Assembly: GCA_017516885.1 (NCBI GenBank)
Contig: JAFXAR010000060.1
Coordinates: 1-62,422, forward strand
DNA length: 62,422 nucleotides
Reading direction: 5' to 3'
Source of the DNA: Bacteroidaceae bacterium
GTDB lineage: Bacteria > Bacteroidota > Bacteroidia > Bacteroidales > Bacteroidaceae
Shown: one piece after another, positions 8,744 to 17,680 of the stretch
How positions within the stretch are numbered: position 1 is the first letter of the stretch
Layout of the letters: each line of letters starts with the position of its first letter
Position numbers and translations under genes: made by a program
Notes under the pieces: model-generated
Database searches by the model: none
Seen by the model: the letters and a program-made list of their open reading frames with translations, nothing else
Told to the model about the DNA's origin: nothing

Positions 8744-10003
8744 ATGAGTGTGATGAGTAGGATTCCGGTGGGGATTGTTTTTTTGTTTGTGCTGGTTATC
8801 TCTTCGTGCAGCAGCTTTGTGGCTATTGAGCGCAGCGAGCATGAGAGTTCCGATTCGGCGTTCGTGGAGTATATAAAGAGCGAGAATATACCTTATACCT
8901 CAAATAACAGGGTTACTATACTTAATGGCGCGCACATGAAGTTTGACAGCCTGCTTGCCGATATTGACAGGGCAAAGCACCATATTCATCTTGAGTATTT
9001 CAATTTCCGCAACGATTCGATAAACGAGGTTGTGATAGGCCGTCTTGTGAAAAAGGCGAACGAGGGTGTTGAGGTGCGTGTGATGTTCGATGCTTTCGGC
9101 AATATGTCAAACGACCGCCCGCTGAAGAAAAGGGACTTGGAGGCTATACGCACCCGCGGGGTGGAGATTATCAAGTTTGACCCGGTTACATTTCCCTGGA
9201 TAAACCATGCCTTTTCGCGAGACCACCGCAAAATTGTTGTCATTGACGGCAAGGTGGGGTATATTGGCGGAATAAATGTTGCCGATTACTACCTTGAGGG
9301 TCTTGAGGGGATAGGAGAGTGGCGCGACATGCACTCAAAGGTTACTGGAGAGGCTGTTAGTGAACTGCAGAAGATTTTCCTTGACATGTGGGAAGAAGAG
9401 GGCGGAGGGCGCATAGAAGGCGAGGCCTATTACCCCAAGCATGCTGAAACCGGCGGCGCTGATGTTGCTGTTGTCGACCGCTGGCCGCGAAGAACCCCGG
9501 AGCGCATGCGCCGCGCCTACGCCAACGCTATTCATGCGGCAAAGGACAGCATAGTGATTGCCAGTCCTTACTTTATGCCTATGCCAATTGTGCTTGATGC
9601 CATTGAAAAGGCCATTGACGACGGTGTGAAGGTTACTATAATACTGTCGGAGAAGGGCGATATTCCAATGATTCCCGATGGGGTGTGGCGTGCCGGATAC
9701 AGGCTGATGAAGCGCGGTGCGGAGGTATATATGTACACCGGCGGATTCAATCATTCAAAGGTTATGTGCGTTGACGGCAAGTTCTGTACAATTGGTTCGG
9801 CAAACCTCAACAGCCGAAGCCTTATGTACGACTATGAGACGAATCTGTTTATTTTTGGCAAGGAGGATACTGAGGAGCTCTACAGATGCATTGACCTTGA
9901 CAAGCAGAAGAGTTACAGGCTCACAAAGGAGATATACAGGAAGCGTTCGTGCTGGCGCAGATTCTGCGGCTGGCTTGTGACCCTTGTAACGCCGTTCATG
10001 TAG
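8744..10003 (+). CDS. phospholipase D-family cardiolipin synthase, lipoprotein-like N-terminus
   Basis: A 419-residue PLD-superfamily protein with two HKD motifs: HRKIVVID followed by GGIN near residue 165, and HSKVMCVD followed by GSANLNSRS near residue 340. Two HKD motifs and this length fit a bacterial cardiolipin synthase, which makes cardiolipin from phosphatidylglycerol at the membrane. The N-terminus (MSVMSRIPVGIVFLFVLV then ISSC) looks like a lipoprotein signal with a lipobox Cys near residue 22, unlike E. coli ClsA with its two transmembrane helices. An alternative start is the ATG at 8753. A Cls-type phosphodiesterase of other specificity is possible. Confidence 0.85.
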   Translation: MSVMSRIPVGIVFLFVLVISSCSSFVAIERSEHESSDSAFVEYIKSENIPYTSNNRVTILNGAHMKFDSLLADIDRAKHHIHLEYFNFRNDSINEVVIGRLVKKANEGVEVRVMFDAFGNMSNDRPLKKRDLEAIRTRGVEIIKFDPVTFPWINHAFSRDHRKIVVIDGKVGYIGGINVADYYLEGLEGIGEWRDMHSKVTGEAVSELQKIFLDMWEEEGGGRIEGEAYYPKHAETGGADVAVVDRWPRRTPERMRRAYANAIHAAKDSIVIASPYFMPMPIVLDAIEKAIDDGVKVTIILSEKGDIPMIPDGVWRAGYRLMKRGAEVYMYTGGFNHSKVMCVDGKFCTIGSANLNSRSLMYDYETNLFIFGKEDTEELYRCIDLDKQKSYRLTKEIYRKRSCWRRFCGWLVTLVTPFM

Positions 10004-10053
10004 CGGGGCCGGGGCTTCTCAAAACCTGCGCAGTGCAGTTTGCAGAACTTTCC

Positions 10054-11268
10054 TTAAGGCATTTCCCCGTTTACAATCAGATATTCAATGCAGCGCAAAA
10101 TATACTCCTGCTCGTTGCCTATGGGATATATGTGCTGAATCTCAGCAAGCTCGTCAAGAGGGTAGTCCGGCAGTATGCCTCCCTCTAATCCGTTCTCATC
10201 GGATGCTGACATTATTGCTGTAACCGGGTTTATTGCAAAGCCGAATGGCGATTCAATCCTCTTTGTCATAAGCCCCTCGCCGGCGCTGCTCTCTCCTATA
10301 AGCAGCACTTCGTGCCTGCCGCGCGATGCGTTTGCCGATGCTGCAAAAAGTTCGGCTGTGCCTCTTGTTCTCTTGCCGGTTACAATGTACAGTTTCTTGT
10401 CGCTGATGTTTGCTGTGGCACCGGTGTAGTTATATACAGTGTCGGCATGCAGGCTGTTTCCTTTGAGCGTTGCAAATGGAGTGCCTTTAAGGGTTGAGGG
10501 AACAAGCATGCTTGCTGCTTTTGCGGCATTTTCAATTGAACCGCCATTGCAGTAGCGCAGGTCGAGTATTATTTCTGTTGCGCTTTCGGCTTCAAATCCA
10601 AGCAGGGTGTTTTCAATGCGGCTTGCAAAGTCGGCGCCGTTGAAATTGTTCAGTGCTATGTAGCCTATTTTGCTTGAACGTACATTGAATATGGTATCGG
10701 TGTGTATTGCGTTGCTGCTGTATGTTGACGAGGGCTGGAGTGTGATGGTGTCGCCCGTTGTCCAGAAGTATTTCATGGCCTCGTCGTCAAAGTCAATTGT
10801 TTCAGTTGCTATAACTTTTGCTTCGCCTGATTTCAACTGATTGCCGCTTGACGATGAGAGGCTTTTGCCGTCAATGGCCGAAATCCATGTTCCGCGCTTT
10901 ATCCCTGATATTGCCGCCGGGGAGTTGTCGTCTGCGAAAAGTACAAGCGCGTAGTACTTGCTCGGCTTTTCTCCAAGCGGGTCGCGCATAATGGCGCAGG
11001 TGAGCCCATAAGAGCCGCTCTGCACGGTGTCGGTGAAATACGATACTTTGTCGCCCGCATTGAGCAGCGAGGCGAAAAACTTGCTCTCGCTGTCAAAGAA
11101 TGACTTGCGTTCGGGTGTCTTTATTTCATCGGCCCAAAGGTATTCTGCTTTCATTGTTGAGAATATCCATTGGTTCTCTTCAGTCTTTTCAAGATATTCG
11201 TATGTCCTGTCCTCTCCGCATGAAACAATGGAGAGTAGTGCGGCAACTGCAATAAGCGCTTTCTTCAT
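10054..11268 (-). CDS. S41 (C-terminal processing peptidase)-like lipoprotein, catalytic residues apparently missing
   Basis: A 404-residue protein with a lipoprotein signal (lipobox IVSC, Cys near residue 17). It shows the S41 layout: a Bacteroidota-type N-terminal helical segment, a PDZ-like region (about 120-190, GIKRGTWISAIDGKSL) and a protease core (EIILDLRYCNGG near residue 235). In active S41 enzymes the nucleophile lies in an SASE-type motif and the general-base Lys in GKG-type context about 25 residues later. Here the matching segments read GTAELF and SSAGEGL, so Ser is replaced by Ala and Lys by Glu. It is probably a catalytically dead peptide-binding homologue; a frameshift is unlikely because the frame is intact. 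Confidence 0.75.
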   Translation of the reverse strand: MKKALIAVAALLSIVSCGEDRTYEYLEKTEENQWIFSTMKAEYLWADEIKTPERKSFFDSESKFFASLLNAGDKVSYFTDTVQSGSYGLTCAIMRDPLGEKPSKYYALVLFADDNSPAAISGIKRGTWISAIDGKSLSSSSGNQLKSGEAKVIATETIDFDDEAMKYFWTTGDTITLQPSSTYSSNAIHTDTIFNVRSSKIGYIALNNFNGADFASRIENTLLGFEAESATEIILDLRYCNGGSIENAAKAASMLVPSTLKGTPFATLKGNSLHADTVYNYTGATANISDKKLYIVTGKRTRGTAELFAASANASRGRHEVLLIGESSAGEGLMTKRIESPFGFAINPVTAIMSASDENGLEGGILPDYPLDELAEIQHIYPIGNEQEYILRCIEYLIVNGEMP

Positions 11269-11422
11269 TTCTTCTTAGAGTCTGTTGAATTTATATCGCA
11301 AAGTTTTTTTACAGAGCAAAAATAGTCCAATTATTGCTATCGGCGAAACATTCGGCTTCAATAATAAGAATATTTTTTGGAAATTTAAGGAGCGTCTATG
11401 AGGATTCTTCAGTCCATTGACA

Positions 11423-11454
11423 GAAAAAGCGGGCAACCTTTCCGGTTGTCCGCT
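11423..11454 (-). terminator. rho-independent terminator of rpsP
   Basis: On the minus strand the stem GCGGACAACC / GGTTGCCCGC with loop GGAAA is followed by a T run (AAAAA at 11424-11428 on the plus strand). It lies about 40 bp after the rpsP stop codon. Confidence 0.8.
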
Positions 11455-11494
11455 TATCTTGTGCATTACTGCACCCCTTTGAGAGGGTAAAGGA

Positions 11495-12058
11495 TTAAGC
11501 CTCTGCAGGAGCTTCAGCAGCCTCCTCAGCGGGAGCCTCTGTTGCTTCAGCAGCCTCGGCAGCAGCTGCAGCCTCTGCCTCAGCCTTTGCAAGAGCCTCG
11601 GCAGCCTTCTTGTCTGCCACCTTCTTTGCAATAGCTGCATTAACCTCTTTCTCTGCCTCCAAACGTGCCTTCTTAGCGTCACGCTTAGCCTGCTCCTCGG
11701 TGCTCTTGATACCGTTGAGTGTGTTTGCCTTAGCTGTCTTCCAAGCATCGAACTTTGCCTGAGCTGCAGCCTCGTCAAATGCGCCCTTCTTAACGCCGCC
11801 CTGGAGGTGCTTCATAAGATAAACGCCCTCGCGTGAAAGGATGCCGCGTACTGTGTCAGTAGGAGTAGCACCGTTGTTAACCCACCACAATGCTCTTTCG
11901 AAGTTCAGCTCTACAGTAGCAGGGTTTGTGTTAGGGTTGTAAGTACCGATTTTCTCGGTGAACTTTCCATCACGTGGAGATCTCGAATCTGCAATCACGA
12001 TAGAGTAGAATGCGTAGTGCTTACGGCCTCTTCTCTGAAGTCTGATTTTTGTTGCCAT
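11495..12058 (-). CDS. rpsP: 30S ribosomal protein S16 with long Ala/Glu-rich tail
   Basis: A 187-residue protein. Residues 1-85 are a standard S16 ([34 protein letters not shown]), a 30S assembly protein. The remaining roughly 100 residues are a lysine- then Ala/Glu-rich, probably helical extension (ending [10 protein letters not shown]) absent from E. coli S16 (about 82 residues) but common in Bacteroidota. Monocistronic by its own -7 box (12118-12125) and terminator (11423-11454). Confidence 0.97.
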   Translation of the reverse strand: MATKIRLQRRGRKHYAFYSIVIADSRSPRDGKFTEKIGTYNPNTNPATVELNFERALWWVNNGATPTDTVRGILSREGVYLMKHLQGGVKKGAFDEAAAQAKFDAWKTAKANTLNGIKSTEEQAKRDAKKARLEAEKEVNAAIAKKVADKKAAEALAKAEAEAAAAAEAAEATEAPAEEAAEAPAEA

Positions 12059-12117
12059 TTTCTAATTTTTTTAATGGATTAATGATTTGAGTTAGCCAAT
12101 ATCTCGTATTAGCGGCG

Positions 12118-12125
12118 CAAAGGTA
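12118..12125 (-). promoter_or_regulatory. -7 box TACCTTTG for rpsP
   Basis: CAAAGGTA on the plus strand reads TACCTTTG on the minus strand, a match to TAnnTTTG about 60 bp upstream of rpsP. The identical octamer precedes both tRNA genes in the window. Confidence 0.65.
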
Positions 12126-12198
12126 GTGATTTTTATTTGAATAAGAATGATTTTTGCCTCGTTTTTTATTGGACGGGGAACTTTTTTCTCAAATTTTC

Positions 12199-12870
12199 TT
12201 AAAAATTCACCTTCATGCCTAATCCCAAGCAGAAGAGGTCGCCTAAGTCGAGATATTTGCTGTTGGTGGCGTAGCTTACAATGTGAAAGTCGCATGTGCT
12301 CAGTTCGTAGTACAGGGAAAGGGACTTTATCTGCTCGCTGTACTTTTCGGGGAGAAGCAGGTCGAGGCGCTGGCCTATGTAGATGTTTGTCCTTACTCTT
12401 GTTGCGAATCCGTAATATCCGTCGGGGTATTTGCTTGGCGCTTTTACCCAGAACTCTCCGTTCATTATGGTGTTGAGGAACAGTCCGCACTCAAAGGGCT
12501 TGAATACAATATGCTCGTTAATGTCAATGGTGTATGGCGTGAAGCGCTGCTTGAGGGTTGTCGTTGCTTTGGAGCAGCTTGAATAGTAGCGCGGTATGCA
12601 GCCGAAGAGAATAGATGTTCCCCAGCGTCCGTTCTTGCCGTAACTCCATTCAACACCGGCCGAAACTGCTCCAATGTTGCCGGCATATTGCGCAACGATG
12701 CTTTTAGGGACAAGCGCACGGTACCATTTGCCTCTGTCCGCCTTTATGGTTTTATGCGCTTTGCTGCCACTCTTTTTCTCTGTCGTGTCCATGGCGCTCG
12801 CTGGCTGGGGGATAATGGCTAATAGCAGCAGCGCAAACGCAATTATGTGTTTAAAATCCCACTCTTTCAT
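12199..12870 (-). CDS. uncharacterised outer-membrane protein, probable beta-barrel
   Basis: A 223-residue protein with a signal peptide (hydrophobic residues 8-22, cleavage near PASA). The mature part alternates aromatic/hydrophobic and polar residues and ends LGLGMKVNF, a C-terminal Phe typical of outer-membrane barrels. It begins with a Lys-rich segment (residues 30-45). I do not recognise a named family. Its start overlaps the end of the phosphoesterase gene by 20 bp on the same strand, suggesting one operon. Confidence 0.65.
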   Translation of the reverse strand: MKEWDFKHIIAFALLLLAIIPQPASAMDTTEKKSGSKAHKTIKADRGKWYRALVPKSIVAQYAGNIGAVSAGVEWSYGKNGRWGTSILFGCIPRYYSSCSKATTTLKQRFTPYTIDINEHIVFKPFECGLFLNTIMNGEFWVKAPSKYPDGYYGFATRVRTNIYIGQRLDLLLPEKYSEQIKSLSLYYELSTCDFHIVSYATNSKYLDLGDLFCLGLGMKVNF

Positions 12871-13660
12871 AACTGTAGTTTCCGTTTGCTGCTGTGAATA
12901 TGAAGAATTCCCTTTTGTGTATGCAGGGGCACATTATATAATGTATGCTGTCGTTGAAAAGCGCCTCGTCGCGGTAGGTGTGTCCGTGTCCCGAAAGGCA
13001 GCATTGCAGTCCCGGGAATTTTTGTATGAAATTGTGAAACTGCTCTTTTACATTGTTGTTGAACTGCTCCGAACCCGGCTGGGCGTGTATCACCACGAAT
13101 GTGTTGTCAACATCATCGCGGTGCATGTCGAGCGCGTCCTGAAGGAATTTGAAGTCGGGCGCTTCGTCCATGTACTTCTCCTCCAGGGCATTTGTGTTAA
13201 GGCATACAAAGAGGGTTCTCCCTCCCTTGAATGTGAAGTTGAGGCTGCCGAATATCTCCTTGTATGCGCTTTCTCCTGTGCCAATCATGTCGTGATTGCC
13301 TATTATGCATATATAGGGCATCTTAAGGCGCTGCATAATATCGCGTTGCCACATGAATTCGTCGGTTGCGCCAAAATCGGACAGGTCGCCGCAGTTGATT
13401 ACAAATGATATTTCGCTGTGGCTGTTTATAGCCCGCACGGCATCGTTGAGGTCGTCATACCAGCGCTGGGTGTCGCTTATTACCGCAAAGCGCAGTGTGT
13501 CGCCGTACTCCTTTGCTTCAATCTTCTCAATGTTCTTGAGCGTCAAGCCGGTCTCGCCCTCAATCTTGCAGTCATAAGGGTGGTATCCGAGCATGTCGCA
13601 TCCGCTCAGGATTATGAGCGTAATTATAAGGTACAACAGTTTTATACGGCTTGTTTTCAT
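12851..13660 (-). CDS. calcineurin-like metallophosphoesterase lipoprotein
   Basis: A 269-residue protein from the ATG at 13660 (MKTSRIKLL), preferred over an upstream ATG at 13681 because it gives a compact lipoprotein signal with lipobox LSGC. Metallophosphoesterase motifs appear in order: VISDTQRW, NCGDLSDFG, IGNHDMIG, VIHAQPGS and LSGHGHTY, supplying the two-metal ligands. It is probably periplasmic or surface exposed with an unknown phosphate-ester substrate. It overlaps the downstream barrel gene by 20 bp. Confidence 0.85.
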   Translation of the reverse strand: MKTSRIKLLYLIITLIILSGCDMLGYHPYDCKIEGETGLTLKNIEKIEAKEYGDTLRFAVISDTQRWYDDLNDAVRAINSHSEISFVINCGDLSDFGATDEFMWQRDIMQRLKMPYICIIGNHDMIGTGESAYKEIFGSLNFTFKGGRTLFVCLNTNALEEKYMDEAPDFKFLQDALDMHRDDVDNTFVVIHAQPGSEQFNNNVKEQFHNFIQKFPGLQCCLSGHGHTYRDEALFNDSIHYIMCPCIHKREFFIFTAANGNYSYERVGF

Positions 13661-13800
13661 AGTAATTGTTAACCAATGCAAAATTATGAAATTATAATAT
13701 AGCTTTCATTACATATTCTATCGCGTATTTTCCATTTTCGCGGTAAAATTTGGTTTTGTATCTTTCTGTGTTTTAAATTTGTTTCCAAAATCAAATTGTT

Positions 13801-14658
13801 ATGAAACGTGCGAAAGAATTTTTGGCTGAGACAAATTCGGAAAAAATAGTGCTCGCTGATTTTGCAACAACTGACCCTTTGTTCAGTTCTCTGCGAAGCA
13901 ACCATGTTATAATTGCATTGTGTACTAGTGGCGAGATGGAGGTGGAGATAAACTATGTTGTGTACAAATTCAAAAAGAATTCAGTGCTGATTCTCAAGCC
14001 GCTGGATATTGTTACATTTATTGGCAAGAGTGATGACTTCAACGGCAAGGTGCTGCTGCTCACAAATAATGTGATTTCTCCAATGTTCGCGAATCTCAAT
14101 GCAAATATCTTCAAGAAAATGCAGGTGCTGCCGATTGTCTCTTACGATTCAGGCTATTTGGATATGATTGCCCAGTTCTTTGCAATGCTTGAGCAGGCTC
14201 AGGCCATTCTTGACTATGATAGCTTTGAGGAGTATACGGCTAAAATGGTTGCGGCGATGTTTGTGCTGCAGGAAAGCTATGTAAAGAATGTTCTTGGCGA
14301 CAAGGTTTCCATGCCCGGAGTGGTTATGAGGAAAAGGGAGCTCTTCCGCAAGTTTGTTGAAGCAATAATTGAGTCGTACATGGAGGCGCGTGAGGTGCTT
14401 TTCTACGCAAATGTTCTTGGGGTGAGCAGCGGTTATCTCAATGAGGTATGCAACGAGGTGTCGGGTCATTCGGCAAAGGAGATTATTGACCAGGCGGTGT
14501 CGTCAAGGCTGAAGGCGGAACTTTCATATACAAGCAAGACTATTCAGGAACTTGCCGACGAGTATAATTTCCCCAGCCAGTCCTATTTCAGCCGTTACTA
14601 CAAGCGCATGACAGGAATGACGCCAAGCGAATTTCGCAAGGAAAGGCTGAAAGAGTAG
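13801..14658 (+). CDS. AraC-family transcriptional regulator
   Basis: A 285-residue cytoplasmic protein. Residues 1-150 form a cupin-like sensing domain. The C-terminal about 100 residues hold two helix-turn-helix motifs of the AraC type, ending SYFSRYYKRMTGMTPSEFRKER, a good match to the family signature. It is divergent from the phosphoesterase/barrel operon, from which it is separated by an AT-rich 140-bp gap, so those genes are candidate targets; this is inference only. Confidence 0.9.
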   Translation: MKRAKEFLAETNSEKIVLADFATTDPLFSSLRSNHVIIALCTSGEMEVEINYVVYKFKKNSVLILKPLDIVTFIGKSDDFNGKVLLLTNNVISPMFANLNANIFKKMQVLPIVSYDSGYLDMIAQFFAMLEQAQAILDYDSFEEYTAKMVAAMFVLQESYVKNVLGDKVSMPGVVMRKRELFRKFVEAIIESYMEAREVLFYANVLGVSSGYLNEVCNEVSGHSAKEIIDQAVSSRLKAELSYTSKTIQELADEYNFPSQSYFSRYYKRMTGMTPSEFRKERLKE

Positions 14659-14704
14659 AGGCAGCCTGTTGGCAGGATACCGGAAAATCACTATCTTCGC
14701 GCTC

Positions 14705-15643
14705 ATGGAAGAACGCGGAGATTTTTTTTATTATAATGAGTTTGGGGCCTATCTGAAGAGCATTTTCGGCTGCAAGGTGCAGAAGATAACCCTTGACGGC
14801 GGATTCACCTGCCCTAACAGGGATGGCAAGGTGGGGCGTGGCGGATGCACTTACTGCAATAACCAGACATTCAATCCTGCCTATTGTCACAGGCATCTGC
14901 CGGTAAGGGAGCAGATGCTTGAAGGCATTTCGTTCTTTTCGCACAAGTATCCCGATATGCGTTATCTTGCCTACTTCCAGGCCTACACTAATACATACGA
15001 TTCCCTTGAAAATCTTAAAAGGCGCTACGAAGAGGCTCTTGCGGTGGAAGGCTGCTTGGGAATTGTCATAGGGACGCGCCCCGATTGCATGCCCGATGAG
15101 CTGCTCGACTACCTTGTGTCATTGCAGAAACGTGCTTTTGTGCTTGTGGAATACGGCATTGAGAGTGTGAACGACAAGACCCTGCTTCGCATTAACCGCG
15201 GACACAATTATGCATGTGCTGTTGATGCGGTGGAGCGTACAGCTGGGCGTGGCATTCCTGTGGGCGCTCACATTATCCTTGGATTGCCCGGGGAGAGCAG
15301 GGAGGAACTGATGACGCAGGCAAAAACCCTCTCCCGCTTGCCGCTGACGACATTGAAACTGCATCAGCTGCAGCTGATACGCGGTACGCGCATGGCGGAT
15401 GAATACAATGAGCGCCCCTGCGATTTTTCTCTGTTTGCCCTTGACGATTACATTGAGACTGTCATTGACTATGTAGAGCGCTTGCGTCCCGGCATTGTGC
15501 TTGAGCGCTTTGCATCGCAGTCGCCAAAGGAACTGCTCATTGCTCCCGACTGGGGGCTGAAGAACCATGAGCTTGTGGACAAGGTAAAGCGCCGCATGCG
15601 CGAGCGTAACACCTGGCAGGGCAGGCTCTACTGCGCGGAATAA
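14705..15643 (+). CDS. radical SAM protein, TIGR01212/YhcC family
   Basis: A 312-residue protein from the ATG at 14705 (MEERGDFFYYNEFG), preferred to the upstream 14669 start because family members begin here. The cluster motif is C-x9-C-x2-C (TCPNRDGKVGRGGCTYC), characteristic of TIGR01212 rather than canonical CX3CX2C. The family's function is unknown; E. coli YhcC is a member. A TATCTTCG sequence just before the start resembles a -7 box. Confidence 0.9.
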   Translation: MEERGDFFYYNEFGAYLKSIFGCKVQKITLDGGFTCPNRDGKVGRGGCTYCNNQTFNPAYCHRHLPVREQMLEGISFFSHKYPDMRYLAYFQAYTNTYDSLENLKRRYEEALAVEGCLGIVIGTRPDCMPDELLDYLVSLQKRAFVLVEYGIESVNDKTLLRINRGHNYACAVDAVERTAGRGIPVGAHIILGLPGESREELMTQAKTLSRLPLTTLKLHQLQLIRGTRMADEYNERPCDFSLFALDDYIETVIDYVERLRPGIVLERFASQSPKELLIAPDWGLKNHELVDKVKRRMRERNTWQGRLYCAE

Positions 15644-15687
15644 GGATAAAAAATAAAAAGAGAGAAACAAATGCTTCTCTCTTTGCG

Positions 15688-15762
15688 GGTGGTTGATGGG
15701 ATTCGAACCCACGACATTCAGAACCACAATCTGACGCTCTAACCAGCTGAACTACAACCACC
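15688..15762 (-). tRNA. tRNA-His (GTG)
   Basis: Minus-strand cloverleaf with acceptor GTGGTTG/CAACCAC, extra G at -1 opposite C73 as required for tRNA-His, anticodon loop TTGTGGT (anticodon GTG at 15725-15727 of the plus strand), and T-arm GTGGGTTCGAATCCCAT. CCA is not encoded. Confidence 0.97.
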
Positions 15763-15791
15763 ATGTTGCTGTTGGTTTCCCAAAAGCGATG

Positions 15792-15799
15792 CAAAGGTA
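15792..15799 (-). promoter_or_regulatory. -7 box TACCTTTG for tRNA-His
   Basis: Perfect TAnnTTTG match on the minus strand, 30 bp upstream of the mature tRNA 5' end. Confidence 0.65.
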
Positions 15800-15940
15800 G
15801 GAATATTCTTTTTTATTTCCAAGAAAACGGCGTGTTTTTTTATTTTTATTTTGATGGTTGTGCTAATTGTGGTAATTTTGCCGCGACGGTGAATATGTTT
15901 TGTGTTGAAATTTAAACAGCTTCTAAAATGAAATGATAAT

Positions 15941-16378
15941 ATGAAAAAAGTCCTTTTTCTGTTTGCAGCGCTGGTGTCGCTCTCTGTTGCATCGGTTTCA
16001 GCGCAGTCGCGCGACAAGATTGTTATGCCTGAATATCCCGGTGGAACTGCTGCCTTGCATAAATTTCTGCTTAGCGAACTCAACTACCCCGATGAGGCAA
16101 GGAAGAACCGTGAAATAGGCGAGGTGCTCATTGGCTTTACAGTGGGCATGGATGGCTATGTAAGCGGCGTCAGAGTGCTGCGCTCTGTGTCAAAGTCACT
16201 GGACGAGGAGGCAGTTCGCGTGGTTAAGAAGATGAAGTATTGGAAACCGGGCAAGCGTAACGGCAAGCCTGTTCCTGCTGAAATGTCAATTCCTATCAAC
16301 TTTAAGACTATTGTTGAGAGTGGAAAGTATATTGACGAGGGGGAATTCGGCGAGACTGAAAGAATCCTTACAGAATAG
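15941..16378 (+). CDS. periplasmic TonB C-terminal-domain protein
   Basis: A 145-residue protein: a signal peptide (residues 1-22, ending SVSAQ) and then an almost bare TonB C-terminal domain (LNYPDEARKNREIGEVLIGFTV ... VVKKMKYWKPGKRNGKPVPAEMSIPINF). Unlike classical TonB it has no proline-rich spacer and probably no retained N-terminal anchor, so it may not energise receptors on its own. An AAATTTAAACAGCTTCT motif lies just upstream (15908-15924). Confidence 0.8.
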   Translation: MKKVLFLFAALVSLSVASVSAQSRDKIVMPEYPGGTAALHKFLLSELNYPDEARKNREIGEVLIGFTVGMDGYVSGVRVLRSVSKSLDEEAVRVVKKMKYWKPGKRNGKPVPAEMSIPINFKTIVESGKYIDEGEFGETERILTE

Positions 16379-16393
16379 TTCCCGCGTGCGCTT

Positions 16394-17554
16394 GTGATAC
16401 TCCATCTGTTCAATCCCGAAAATGACCTTGCGCTTGCCGATGGCAATGCGAACTATTCTCCTCCGCCGGCAGCGGTGCGCATTGCTTATGACCTTGCTTC
16501 ACTCCCTCTTTGGTATGCAAGTGCCGATGATTATGTGTTCATTCCCGATGACAGGCATTTAAAGTATCATTCCGAAATGTCGGAACTCTTTCCTTTGCCA
16601 AAGGCATGCACCTCTGTTGGCTTCTTGCCGTTTGCGGAGTGCCGCCCTTGGGGCTGGAGCAGCCAGATGCTCAGGCGCTTTAAGGCAATGGGCGTAAATG
16701 AAAATATTCTGCCCGGTGACAGTGTTATTGGCAATGTTCGCCGTTTGTCAAACAGGCGGTCTTCAATAGCTATTCTTGGGGAACTTTCAAAAATGGGGGT
16801 TGATATTCCTGAGCTCCCCATCTATGCCACTTCTCCCGATGATGTTGCGGCTTTTGTCAGCAGCATGCCCCGCAGCGTTGTAAAAGCGCCGTGGTCGGGC
16901 AGCGGAAAGGGCATTGCATGGGGGCTTGGCCGGGTGGAAGTTCCGTTAGAGCATTTTTATAAAGGAGTAATAAGGCGTCAGGGCGGTGTTGTGTGCGAGC
17001 ATTTTCTTAATTCGGCAAGGGAGTTTGCCATGGAGTTTTTTGCCTCTGCCGATGAGGTTTCCTTTGTGGGATATTCGTTGTTTGAGGCGCAGAAGGGCTC
17101 TTATTCGGGCAATCTGCTGCTTTGTGACGAGGATATTGAACGAATCCTTTCGGCTTATTTGCCGGCCGGGACTGTTGAAAATGTAAGGACGCAGATGCAG
17201 AGGGTGCTCACGGGGCTGATTGCCGGCAGCGGTTACCGCGGCTATTTGGGCGTTGACATGATGATATATGACAGCGGCGGGGGTTGCCGCTTGAATCCGT
17301 GCGTGGAACTGAATTTAAGGATGAATATGGGTGTCGTATCGCGCATCTTCCATAATAAGTTTGCAGGGCCGGGAAAGACAGGCCGTTTCAATGTGGCTTA
17401 TTTCCGCAACAGGGGCGAAGCGCATGAACTTCATTGTGCAAACCGCGTGAAATATCCTCTTGTAGTGCGTGACGGCAAGATTGAGAAAGGCTATTTGAAC
17501 CTTTCGCCTGTTGATGCAGACAGCAGTTATATTGCTTTCGCCGTTGTGGAGTAA
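16394..17554 (+). CDS. uncharacterised ATP-grasp-like protein
   Basis: A 386-residue protein starting at a GTG 15 bp after the previous stop (MILHLFNPENDLALADGNANY). No signal peptide. ATP-grasp hints are the segment VVKAPWSGSGKGIAWG (a Lys plus glycine loop, residues 155-175) and the C-terminal GYLGVDMMIY and ELNLRMNMG, which would supply Mg-ATP ligands. Such proteins ligate a carboxylate to an amine or thiol; the substrate cannot be told. It may be co-transcribed with the TonB-domain gene. Confidence 0.6.
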   Translation: MILHLFNPENDLALADGNANYSPPPAAVRIAYDLASLPLWYASADDYVFIPDDRHLKYHSEMSELFPLPKACTSVGFLPFAECRPWGWSSQMLRRFKAMGVNENILPGDSVIGNVRRLSNRRSSIAILGELSKMGVDIPELPIYATSPDDVAAFVSSMPRSVVKAPWSGSGKGIAWGLGRVEVPLEHFYKGVIRRQGGVVCEHFLNSAREFAMEFFASADEVSFVGYSLFEAQKGSYSGNLLLCDEDIERILSAYLPAGTVENVRTQMQRVLTGLIAGSGYRGYLGVDMMIYDSGGGCRLNPCVELNLRMNMGVVSRIFHNKFAGPGKTGRFNVAYFRNRGEAHELHCANRVKYPLVVRDGKIEKGYLNLSPVDADSSYIAFAVVE

Positions 17555-17629
17555 GAAACATGAGAAACATATTAAGGGTTAGCGTGTGTTTTCATGCCCG
17601 GCGTGTATAGGTTTTCCGGTATTTTTTTC

Positions 17630-17637
17630 TAACTTTG
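17630..17637 (+). promoter_or_regulatory. -7 box TAACTTTG for nfo
   Basis: Perfect TAnnTTTG match 43 bp upstream of the nfo start codon. Confidence 0.6.
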
Positions 17638-17680
17638 CGCAGTTGTTTTTCCGGCATGCCGGTATGTTAGAATAAAAAAT

